Positions 48,213 to 55,266 of a DNA stretch of 64,000 nt are shown here, in pieces (position 1 is the stretch's first letter; each line of letters opens with the position of its first letter). Origin of the DNA: Urbifossiella limnaea (GTDB taxonomy: Bacteria; Planctomycetota; Planctomycetia; Gemmatales; Gemmataceae); assembly GCF_007747215.1 (NCBI RefSeq), contig NZ_CP036273.1:6928322-6992321 (forward strand), written 5' to 3'. Under the pieces are notes generated by a model that was not told where the DNA came from, searched no databases, and saw nothing but the letters and a program-made list of their open reading frames with translations. Both the position numbers and the translations under genes were made by a program.

Positions 48213-48611
48213 GTGGTCGCGCAGCGGAAGAGGAACGATGACGCGGTGGTGCTGGCCCTCGCGTGCGGGGCGACGGTCGAGGCTGCCGCGAAGCAGGGCG
48301 GAGTGTCCGAGCGTACGGTCTACACCCGGCTCCGCGACCCCGAGTTCCAGAAGCGGATCAAGGAGGCCCGGACCGACCTCGTCCGGCGGTCCGCAGGCCT
48401 CCTGTCGGCCGCATCCGGCGAGGCCGTCCGCACCCTGCTGGCGCTGATGAAGGAGTCGGCCCCTCCGGCGACGCGGCTGGGGGCGGCGAAGGCGGTGCTG
48501 GAGGTCGGGCTGAAGATCCGGGAGCTGGCCGACCTGGAGGCCGAGCTGCGGGACCTGGAGGAGAAGGTCAAGGCCCTCGGCCCGCCGGACGGCGGGGGGA
48601 GGCGGTGGTGA
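48213..48611 (+). CDS. HTH protein resembling phage terminase small subunit
   Basis: 132 residues from GTG 48213 (GGAGGGGG upstream). The N-terminal HTH reads LALACGATVEAAAKQGGVSE with RTVYTRLRDPEFQKRIKEAR, followed by a helical core (SGEAVRTLLALMKESAPPAT, RLGAAKAVLEVGLKIRELAD) and a C-terminal coiled coil (LEAELRDLEEKVKAL). This layout is that of small HTH proteins annotated as terminase small subunits (phBC6A51 type). No large subunit or portal gene follows, so it may serve a satellite that redirects packaging, or may simply be a regulator. Confidence 0.6.
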   Translation: MVAQRKRNDDAVVLALACGATVEAAAKQGGVSERTVYTRLRDPEFQKRIKEARTDLVRRSAGLLSAASGEAVRTLLALMKESAPPATRLGAAKAVLEVGLKIRELADLEAELRDLEEKVKALGPPDGGGRRW

Positions 48612-48886
48612 ACATCCGCGGGCGGGTGGCGCGGCTGCGGGCCGGGCTGGCCGGGCGGGGCGGGGACGACCTGGCCCACATCGTGGTGTGGGTGCCGGCC
48701 GGGGGCGACCCGGACGGCCGGCCGCCGGGGGTGTACCGGACGGGCGGCGTCCTCGACGTGGTGTACGAGGGGGACGGGCCCGACCCGGTCCTGCGGACTC
48801 GGGTGATGGAGCAGGCAGCGCCGGCGGCACTGGAGATTGTACTCGGGCGGGAGGTCGTCGCGGCACCGACGGAGGAGCCCGCGTGA
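48608..48886 (+). CDS. Small element protein with VVYEGDGPDPV motif
   Basis: 92 residues; GTG 48608 overlaps the upstream stop (a GTG at 48605 is also possible). The segment GGVLDVVYEGDGPDPVLRTR is closely echoed in the 60-residue protein at 54936 (VTTVVYDGDGPDPVVLAGLE). The start (NIRGRVARLRAGLAGRGGDD) is basic. No known domain. It is part of a chain of overlapping short genes. Confidence 0.65.
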   Translation: MNIRGRVARLRAGLAGRGGDDLAHIVVWVPAGGDPDGRPPGVYRTGGVLDVVYEGDGPDPVLRTRVMEQAAPAALEIVLGREVVAAPTEEPA

Positions 48887-49350
48887 GCACCCACGCCCTC
48901 GGCCGCCGCCTCGCCGACCTCGCCCGCCGCCAAGCCGCGGCCGCCGCGCGGCACGCGGCTGTCAACGCCGCGGTGGACACGGAGCACGAGAAGCGGGTGG
49001 CGTTCCTGATGATGGTGCCGGAGGACCTGCGGATGGCGGTGGGGATCGCCCTGAGCGACCCCGACGGCGACGACGCCCTCCACTCGTGGGCGCTGTGGCC
49101 GTTCGCCCGGTGGGCCGTCGCGCCAGCCGGGTTCCAGTTCCCGCGGGCGCTAGTCGAGTGGCTGCTGGCCCGGCCGCACGCCTGGTTCCTCGGCCACCAC
49201 TGCGAGCGGTGCGGGCTCGGGGTGCCGCTCCTGAGCACCGACTCCCGCGACCCGAGCCCGCCGCCGTCGATCGTCGTCTTCCCGACGTGCCCGGCCTGCG
49301 GCGGGGTCACCTCCCACGCCGCCAACTGGTGGACGGAGCCGCCGCCATGA
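48883..49350 (+). CDS. Small element protein with two Cys pairs
   Basis: 155 residues from GTG 48883, overlapping the stop before it. The N-terminal half is helical (LADLARRQAAAAARHAAVNA, FLMMVPEDLRMAVGIALSDP). The C-terminal third has HHCERCGLGVPLL and FPTCPACGGVTSHAANWWT, two CxxC pairs that probably bind one zinc. Unknown function; possibly nucleic-acid binding. Confidence 0.65.
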   Translation: MSTHALGRRLADLARRQAAAAARHAAVNAAVDTEHEKRVAFLMMVPEDLRMAVGIALSDPDGDDALHSWALWPFARWAVAPAGFQFPRALVEWLLARPHAWFLGHHCERCGLGVPLLSTDSRDPSPPPSIVVFPTCPACGGVTSHAANWWTEPPP

Positions 49351-49562
49351 CGTTGCACGACCGGGTGGCCAGGCTGACCCGGCGGCTGCCGGGGCGGCGG
49401 CCGAAGGGGGTGCCGACCGACCCGGTGGCGCTGCTGGCCGGGCTGGCGGCCGGGACGGTGTCGATGGCCGACTTCGACCGGGCGGACGCCGATCAGATGA
49501 ACGCGGTGGCGTACGCGGCGGCGCTGCTGATCGCCCGGACCGGCGTGGGAGGGTCGCGATGA
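49347..49562 (+). CDS. Small element protein
   Basis: 71 residues; the ATG overlaps the stop of the preceding gene. The start (TLHDRVARLTRRLPGRRPKG) is basic and resembles the starts of its neighbours (NIRGRVARLRAGLAG at 48608 and TRGRLARLGRAVF at 49559), suggesting a shared N-terminal helix. The rest is helical (VALLAGLAAGTVSMADFDRA, MNAVAYAAALLIART). No function known. Confidence 0.6.
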   Translation: MTLHDRVARLTRRLPGRRPKGVPTDPVALLAGLAAGTVSMADFDRADADQMNAVAYAAALLIARTGVGGSR

Positions 49563-49837
49563 CCCGCGGGCGGCTGGCCCGTCTCGGCCGGGCGGTGTTC
49601 CTGCCGACGACCTGCACTGCCGCCGCGCCCGTGCGGCTGCGGTCCCCCGCCGACGTGCTGGCCCTGCTGGAGGCCGAGACCGCCCGCGTCCGCGCCGACT
49701 CTGCTGCCGACCCGGTCGCCCGGGCGCGGGCCGTCGGCACCCTCGCCCGCGTCGCGCTCAGTGCGATTGAGGCTGACCAGATGGCTGCTCGGGTGGCCGC
49801 GCTGGAGGCCGTCCTGGCCCGGAGGAGGCCCGCGTGA
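49559..49837 (+). CDS. Small element protein, helical
   Basis: 92 residues; the ATG overlaps the upstream stop and the stop overlaps the next GTG. The C-terminal 65 residues (LALLEAETARVRADSAADPV, AIEADQMAARVAALEAVLAR) form likely amphipathic helices. The basic RGRLARLGRAVF start is shared with neighbours. No function known. Confidence 0.6.
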   Translation: MTRGRLARLGRAVFLPTTCTAAAPVRLRSPADVLALLEAETARVRADSAADPVARARAVGTLARVALSAIEADQMAARVAALEAVLARRRPA

Positions 49838-50415
49838 CCGCCGACCGCCTTGCCCGCCACTACGACTTGCTCCGGCCCGAGGAGCGGCTGGCGCTGATGC
49901 TGGCGGCGAGCGGGCGCGGCGACGACGTGGAGCACGAGCGGCTCGTCGCGGCCGCGCCCCGCCTGACCGTGGCCGTGCCCGACACGTTTCCCCGGGCGAT
50001 GGCGTTCCGCGAGGTCCTCGACCGGCACCGGGCCGAGCGGCTCGAACTCGCCGCCCGGTTCTTCCAGACGAAGCGCCTCGCGGAGGACTTCGACGAGGGG
50101 CCGGGCGGGCGGATGGGGAACGTCGCCAGGGCCTACGGCTACCTCCTCCTGGCCGCCCGGGACGGGTGGGCCGCGTTCTGCGAACGGGAGATGCTGCCGT
50201 GCGGCGGGCTGGAGGTGGCGCTGGTCGGCGGGGACGTGCTCCGGATGGCCGAGGACGAGGCTGAAGGGGACGCCGTCACCGCCGAAGAGGTGGCCGGGAT
50301 GATCGCCGCCCGGGGCGGGCCGGCGGGCGCGGTGAAGGCGGCGGCGTCGGTGGCGGCGGAACTGGCGGAGGTGTTCGAGGAGAGGCTGGTGTGGTGGGAG
50401 GGCGAAGGCCGATGA
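49834..50415 (+). CDS. Element protein, helical, unknown role
   Basis: 193 residues from GTG 49834, overlapping the previous stop. It is almost all alpha-helical and acidic (YDLLRPEERLALMLAASGRG, YGYLLLAARDGWAAFCEREM, MAEDEAEGDAVTAEEVAGMI). It is the last gene of the overlapping plus-strand chain. A short reading start follows (50412, ATGACGGTGCGCGGTCGGCT) but soon runs out. The chain layout is typical of phages and satellites; the function is unknown. Confidence 0.65.
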   Translation: MTADRLARHYDLLRPEERLALMLAASGRGDDVEHERLVAAAPRLTVAVPDTFPRAMAFREVLDRHRAERLELAARFFQTKRLAEDFDEGPGGRMGNVARAYGYLLLAARDGWAAFCEREMLPCGGLEVALVGGDVLRMAEDEAEGDAVTAEEVAGMIAARGGPAGAVKAAASVAAELAEVFEERLVWWEGEGR

Positions 50416-50500
50416 CGGTGCGCGGTCGGCTAGAGCGCCGCAAGGCTGACAACCTACCGCACGCGCTTCACACCGACTCCGCCCGACTGCCGGCGTGTGC

Positions 50501-51772
50501 CTACCCTTCCACGAACGTCCGCCGTGCCCGGTCGACGACCCACAGCCCCCCGCGGATGATCGGGATGCACCCGAACTGCGCCCACTCCCACCACTGCCGC
50601 GACAGCAGCTCGTGCCACTCCACCCCGATCAGGTCTTCGACGGCCCCGTCCACACGGGCCACGGCGGTGAACAGCCCGGCTACCCCCTTCAGGGTGAGCG
50701 CGGCCCCGGCCGTCGCGGCTACCGTCCACGCCTTCGTTGCCGTCGGCCGGACCGACAGGTAGACCTCGCCGCGTAACACCGCCCCCGGCGCCACTACGTC
50801 GTAGTCGAGCCGAACCAACTCGGTGAACAGCGGGTTGTCGACGACCGTCACGACGAACGGCCACTGCCGGGCGGTCTTCGCCGCCGGCTCGACCTCGACC
50901 CGGCCGGGGGCCGGGTAGAGCCGCACCGCCGTCGCCTGCGGGTGCGACGGCTCGACCACCAAGTGGTACCGGGCCTTGTTCCCCGACAGCGGGAACACCC
51001 CGCGGTCCGCGAGGATGCCGCCCGCCTTCCCCTCGCGGTCCACGGTCACCCGGTCGGTGGTGAGGAGACGCGGCTCGAGGAACCGGAACGGCGGGGGCGC
51101 GTCGGGGTGCGACCCCTCGTCGGCCGGGACCGCCCGCATCCGCCGGACGCCGACCGGCTCCCCGTCGATCACGGCCGAGCAGTCGAGCGCGACCTCGGGG
51201 CCGGTGACCACCAGGTCGAACCGGATCTCCCCGCCGGCGGGCAACCGCCGCTCCCGCCGGCGGAGCGGGCCGGCGCGAACGGCGTCGGCCGGGCCGACCG
51301 TGATCTCGACATCCGCCAGATCGGTTGCGGGGGTGGCGTTCGTGAACACCGCCTCCACCTTCACCGCGTTGCCGTACCCGCACACCCGGCTGAGGCGCAC
51401 GTCGAGCGCTCGCTCCAGCGACGGCACGACCCGGAACGGGTGCGCCGGGAGGCGGACGACCTCGCGGTCGCGCGCCTCGCCGCCGACCGGGTTCGCCTGG
51501 AGGATCAGGTCGGCGGTGTCGGCCGGGCCGGCGGCCCGGTACTTGATGCCGACCGCCAGAGTGACCGCCTCGCCGGGGTTGAGGACGAGGTCCTGGGTGA
51601 ACAGCTCGGTGCTCACCGCCGCCCGCCCCACGGAGGTGACCCCGCCGGCCGGCAGCCGCACCGCCCGCGGCGCCGCGACCGCCAGCACGACCGTGAACCG
51701 AACCCACGCCCACTCGCCCACCGGGACCGCGTCCGGCGGCGCGACCAACTCGACCGAGATCGGGGACGACAC
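50501..51772 (-). CDS. Beta-rich protein with C-terminal hydrophobic segment, third gene of ATPase operon
   Basis: 423 residues from GTG at 51772 (GGAGGCGG upstream on the minus strand); a longer in-frame reading upstream is only a shadow of the ATPase gene. Most of it looks like repeated Ig-like or sandwich strands (ISVELVAPPDAVPVGEWAWV, AVTLAVGIKYRAAGPADTAD, GGEIRFDLVVTGPEVALDCS, VDREGKAGGILADRGVFPLS). The C-terminal 100 residues include a hydrophobic stretch (TVAATAGAALTLKGVAGLFT) and a Trp-rich end (LLSRQWWEWAQFGCIPIIRG) that might lie at or in a membrane. No signal peptide is seen. It follows the ATPase gene by 38 bp. Family unknown. Confidence 0.7.
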   Translation of the reverse strand: MSSPISVELVAPPDAVPVGEWAWVRFTVVLAVAAPRAVRLPAGGVTSVGRAAVSTELFTQDLVLNPGEAVTLAVGIKYRAAGPADTADLILQANPVGGEARDREVVRLPAHPFRVVPSLERALDVRLSRVCGYGNAVKVEAVFTNATPATDLADVEITVGPADAVRAGPLRRRERRLPAGGEIRFDLVVTGPEVALDCSAVIDGEPVGVRRMRAVPADEGSHPDAPPPFRFLEPRLLTTDRVTVDREGKAGGILADRGVFPLSGNKARYHLVVEPSHPQATAVRLYPAPGRVEVEPAAKTARQWPFVVTVVDNPLFTELVRLDYDVVAPGAVLRGEVYLSVRPTATKAWTVAATAGAALTLKGVAGLFTAVARVDGAVEDLIGVEWHELLSRQWWEWAQFGCIPIIRGGLWVVDRARRTFVEG

Positions 51773-51810
51773 GGACCGCCTCCGCTGGGGTTCCGCGCCC
51801 GCCGGGCGCG

Positions 51811-53817
51811 TCAGTCCTGGCCCGCCGGCACCGGCCCGGCCGCGCCGGCGAGGGCGTCGAGCCGCACCCGGGCGAACCGGAGCAGCTTCCCGAGGTACGT
51901 CTTGCCGACCTCGGCGCGGACCAGGGCGTCGAGCGCCGCCCGCTGCGCGGGCTCGGCGTAGCGGTCGGGCCGGTCGCACACCGCGGTCAGCGCCGCGAAC
52001 GCCGACTCCGCCTCCACCGGGCACACGTCGGCGGTGATTTGGTCGTGGTAGCGGTCGTCGACGCCGTCGAGGGGGTCCGCGATCGGAAGCGGGCGGACCA
52101 GCCACAGGAAGGTGCGGGCCTTCGTCCGGTTCGCCAGCACTTCCTTGACGAGCCCGGGCAAGCCGTTCCTGTAGGTCCGCCCCAACCGGGCGAGGTGGAC
52201 GGTGATCCCCGGAGCCGTCCCGGGGCGGGTGACGGACAGACGTACCACCGGCGTGGCGTCCAGTTTCATCGACTCGTCGTGCTGGACCTCGACGCCGGCC
52301 TCCGCCGCCACGACCGGGCCGATAACCGCGAGCAGCTGCCGGAGGGTGTCGAGGTGGTCGGTCGTGTACTGCCACTCGGTCGCGGCCGCCTCCGCCGCCT
52401 TCCGCACGTTCCGCTCGAACAGGTAGTCGATGAGCGGGTCCACCGCGACCGTCCGGACCCGCGCGTGGAACGCCGCGTCGAGCGCCAGCAGGGCGTCGCG
52501 CACGGCCTGGTTGCCGGCCGTCGCCACCACCTCGTCGGCCGTGAACGGCAGGTACGGCTCGTCCAGCTGGGCGTAGCGGTCCCGCAGGACCGGGTCGTCG
52601 CGGACCCACGCGGCGACGCGCTCGCGGTACAGCCCCTTCACCTGCTCGGGGGTCGGCAGCGAGAGGGTGAACCGCTCGTCCATGAGGATGCGGTCGCGGA
52701 ACTGCCGCTCCATGGTCGCGTGCAGCCGGGTCTTCAGCCCGAGCGTCATGGTGAACAGCACGACCACGTTCGGGAGCGTGTTGTACAGCTCGCTCAGGTG
52801 GGCGAAGAACTTGGCCCAGTCGCCCTCGGCGTCGAACAACTCGTTCCGCCCCTCGGCCTGGTCGAACGTGAGCAGCAGCACCCGCGGCGGGCACTCGCCC
52901 GGCTTCCCCTCCAGCTGCCGCGACACCTCCGGTGAGAACAGGTGGGCGAGCAGCTTCACGGCCTCGAACCGGGCGTACTCGCGGTCCGGCTGCTCCTTCG
53001 CCCCGAGGCGGCGGGCGAAGTAGTCCGGGTCGCCCCGGCCGCGGAACCAGTGGAGCACCCGCTCGCGCGTCCCGACCCCGTCCTCCGGGCGGTCGGGGAA
53101 CAGGTACAGGAGCAGCACCCGCAAGGCGAAGCGGTGCATCAGGTTCGCCCGCTCGGCGAGGAACCGGTCGCACACCGCGTTGCCGAACGCGGCGAAGTCG
53201 AAGTGCGCGAACACCGCCGGGTCGCGGGCGTCGGCCAGGGCCTTGAGCCGCTCGTGGCTCGGCCGCCGCCACCGCCCCCACGCCCGGCCGAGCCACCACC
53301 CGCCGGGCCGGGCGGCCGCCGCCTTCCACGACATCGGGTTGCTCAGCAGGTGCTCGACGGCCCGGAACCCGATCGCCCGGACCCGCTGCAGGAGGAGGTG
53401 GTCGTCGTTCGGGCCGGGGGCGGTGACCGCCTCGATCACCCAGTCGAGGAGCCGGGCCTGGAACTCGTCGATCGACCAGTGGTTCGAGCCGCCGACGAAC
53501 ACGTGCCCGAGTTCGTCCGCGGCCGCGGCCGCCTGGAAGGTGCGGAGGAGGTGTGTCTTGCCGACGCCGGCGGCGCCGGACAGGAGCACGACCTGCGACT
53601 GCTTCCGCCCGGCGCGGACGGCGGTGATGGTGTCGCGGACGTGCGCCCGCGCCTCCGCGTGCATCCCGGCCACGTCTGCCCCGGGCGCCCCGCCGGCGGC
53701 GGTGCTCACCCGCTGGTCGAACGGGGAAACGTTGGCGTCGGGGTCGGCCCGCGGCATCCGCCGCTTGAACTCGCGGAGCACCTCGAGCCGGGCCAGGCCG
53801 GGGTCGGTGGGCGACAT
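51811..53817 (-). CDS. AAA/STAND-like P-loop ATPase, second gene of operon
   Basis: 668 residues. Walker A is VVLLSGAAGVGKTHLLRTFQ (K87), and a Walker B-like strand is VLLLTFDQAEGRNELFDAEG (Asp followed by Gln rather than Glu). A sensor-like segment is NVVVLFTMTLGLKTRLHATM, followed by RFTLSLPTPEQVKGLYRERV. The order matches Orc/Cdc6- or STAND-type AAA ATPases found in anti-phage systems. The C-terminal 200 residues (VVRLSVTRPGTAPGITVHLA, RTFLWLVRPLPIADPLDGVD) look like a separate domain with no match I know. It begins 4 bp after the winged-helix gene. Confidence 0.78.
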   Translation of the reverse strand: MSPTDPGLARLEVLREFKRRMPRADPDANVSPFDQRVSTAAGGAPGADVAGMHAEARAHVRDTITAVRAGRKQSQVVLLSGAAGVGKTHLLRTFQAAAAADELGHVFVGGSNHWSIDEFQARLLDWVIEAVTAPGPNDDHLLLQRVRAIGFRAVEHLLSNPMSWKAAAARPGGWWLGRAWGRWRRPSHERLKALADARDPAVFAHFDFAAFGNAVCDRFLAERANLMHRFALRVLLLYLFPDRPEDGVGTRERVLHWFRGRGDPDYFARRLGAKEQPDREYARFEAVKLLAHLFSPEVSRQLEGKPGECPPRVLLLTFDQAEGRNELFDAEGDWAKFFAHLSELYNTLPNVVVLFTMTLGLKTRLHATMERQFRDRILMDERFTLSLPTPEQVKGLYRERVAAWVRDDPVLRDRYAQLDEPYLPFTADEVVATAGNQAVRDALLALDAAFHARVRTVAVDPLIDYLFERNVRKAAEAAATEWQYTTDHLDTLRQLLAVIGPVVAAEAGVEVQHDESMKLDATPVVRLSVTRPGTAPGITVHLARLGRTYRNGLPGLVKEVLANRTKARTFLWLVRPLPIADPLDGVDDRYHDQITADVCPVEAESAFAALTAVCDRPDRYAEPAQRAALDALVRAEVGKTYLGKLLRFARVRLDALAGAAGPVPAGQD

Positions 53818-53821
53818 GGGC

Positions 53822-54790
53822 TCAGTTCCAGCGGACGAAGTAGTACAGCCGGTCGTTCCGGTGGATGGCGAGGTGCGGCTCGCTCGCCCCGCGAACCTCG
53901 TTGAGCACGTGCAGTTGGACCGCCCGCGCCTCGCTCAGCCGCCACAACTCGTGGTGGAAATCCTCGACCGTCAGTCCCGGCAGGCGCTTCGCCGCCTCGT
54001 GGTACAGCCGCGGGAGCTCGACGAGGCGGTCGCGGAACTCGACGAACAGGCACAGGTGCTCGTAGGCGAGTTTCAGCACCGCCGGCAGATCGACGGCCGG
54101 CGCCGGGGGCGGGGTTACCGGGGCGGGAGGTGCCGCCGTGACCACCGGGGCGGGACGTGGTGTGGGGGCCGACTCGAGCTTGCTCCTGAGGATCGTGAAT
54201 AAGTCGTCGAGCGGAGCGACCCCGAGGGCGGTGACCTTCTGGGCGGCCTTCACGAGTGCGTCGAACGGCTTCTTGCCCGGGTCGGTCTCGTACCACTTCG
54301 GCGGTGGCGGCGCGGTCCGGGCGTACCCCTTCCCGCGGCGGAACAATTGCCCGGTCGCCTGCATCTCGGCGAGCAGCCCGTCGAACGCGGCCGTCGCCTC
54401 GGGGGTCGCCTTCTTGCCGCCGGGGCGCCCGAGTTGCTTATCCGTCACCACCTCGTCGGTCCCGAGGAGCCGGACCTTTTCGCGGAGCGCGTCGGCGACG
54501 ACCTCCGCCGCCGTCTTCGGCCGGGTGTGCCAGAACCGGGGTTTCCCCTTGGCCGAGGTCGCGGGGTGGGCGAAGGCGGTGCCTCCGCCCACCTCGGCGG
54601 TCACGGCCGCCTCGATGTCCGAGTCGGAGTGCCCCTTCTTCCCGCCGATCGCGACTCCCTGGGCCTTCAGCGTTTTCTTGATGTCAGCGATTGCGACCGG
54701 CTGTTGTGCGGTCTTGATGACCCGGGCCACGATCTCTGGAAAAGTGAGCGACGCCACAGCCGTCGTGGGAGTCGCGGCAGCTTCGGTCAT
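53822..54790 (-). CDS. Winged-helix protein, first gene of ATPase operon
   Basis: 322 residues from ATG 54790, with CGGAG upstream and a promoter at 54816-54843. The first 150 residues look like two winged helices (FPEIVARVIKTAQQPVAIAD with IKKTLKAQGVAIGG; and AFDGLLAEMQATGQLFRRGK). A Pro/Ala linker (about 210-235) leads to a helical C-terminal domain (LKLAYEHLCLFVEFRDRLVE, FHHELWRLSEARAVQLHVLN, EPHLAIHRNDRLYYFVRWN). It could be the DNA- or phage-sensing part or a regulator of the ATPase. I know no named family. Confidence 0.72.
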   Translation of the reverse strand: MTEAAATPTTAVASLTFPEIVARVIKTAQQPVAIADIKKTLKAQGVAIGGKKGHSDSDIEAAVTAEVGGGTAFAHPATSAKGKPRFWHTRPKTAAEVVADALREKVRLLGTDEVVTDKQLGRPGGKKATPEATAAFDGLLAEMQATGQLFRRGKGYARTAPPPPKWYETDPGKKPFDALVKAAQKVTALGVAPLDDLFTILRSKLESAPTPRPAPVVTAAPPAPVTPPPAPAVDLPAVLKLAYEHLCLFVEFRDRLVELPRLYHEAAKRLPGLTVEDFHHELWRLSEARAVQLHVLNEVRGASEPHLAIHRNDRLYYFVRWN

Positions 54791-54815
54791 GACAAACTCC
54801 GAATGTCGTGCCGCT

Positions 54816-54843
54816 AGCATAGATGAGCGACGGTCCGCGACAA
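54816..54843 (-). promoter_or_regulatory. Promoter of the three-gene ATPase operon
   Basis: On the minus strand: TTGTCG (complement of 54838-54843), a 16-bp spacer and TATGCT (complement of 54816-54821), 25 bases before the ATG at 54790. The TTGTCG -35 matches that of the tRNA promoter. Confidence 0.6.
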
Positions 54844-54935
54844 CTATTCCGACGGGGCGGCTATCGCAGGCCGTCAGGGGCCTGTCGCCGCCCGGCCGCC
54901 TCGACCTCGTCGTCGCCGTCCCGGTCGGCTGCGGC

Positions 54936-55118
54936 ATGGCCGACGACCTGCCGCCGGGCGTTCACTTCAACGCGGACGGGCGGGTAACGACAGTGGTGTA
55001 CGACGGCGATGGGCCGGACCCGGTCGTGCTTGCCGGGTTGGAGGATCGGCTTACACCCGTCGGGAAGCTGATCATCGCCGCGCGGACTTCGTCACATGGC
55101 CACTTGGGCGAGAGCTGA
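54936..55118 (+). CDS. Small protein related to the 48608 gene
   Basis: 60 residues from ATG 54936. The core VTTVVYDGDGPDPVVLAGLE repeats the LDVVYEGDGPDPVLRTRVME core of the 48608 protein. It may be a shortened copy left by duplication within the element, or a small gene of its own. It faces away from the ATPase operon and precedes the NACHT gene by 148 bp. Confidence 0.5.
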   Translation: MADDLPPGVHFNADGRVTTVVYDGDGPDPVVLAGLEDRLTPVGKLIIAARTSSHGHLGES

Positions 55119-55266
55119 TGTCGTGACTCACCCATACGTGCGACAGCTCCGCGCGGCCTCGAGTCCGCAGGGTAGATTCCTTCTCGTACCGGGCTACTAT
55201 TGCCCTGGGGCGGGTAGGCCCCCGGGCTACCGGGGCGGCGCCTCCCTTTCGCGGGGGCGCAACGAC

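Noticed and set aside
50501-53329. A 942-residue minus-strand protein
   Set aside because: Its first 519 codons are a wrong-frame reading of the ATPase gene; the real protein starts at GTG 51772.
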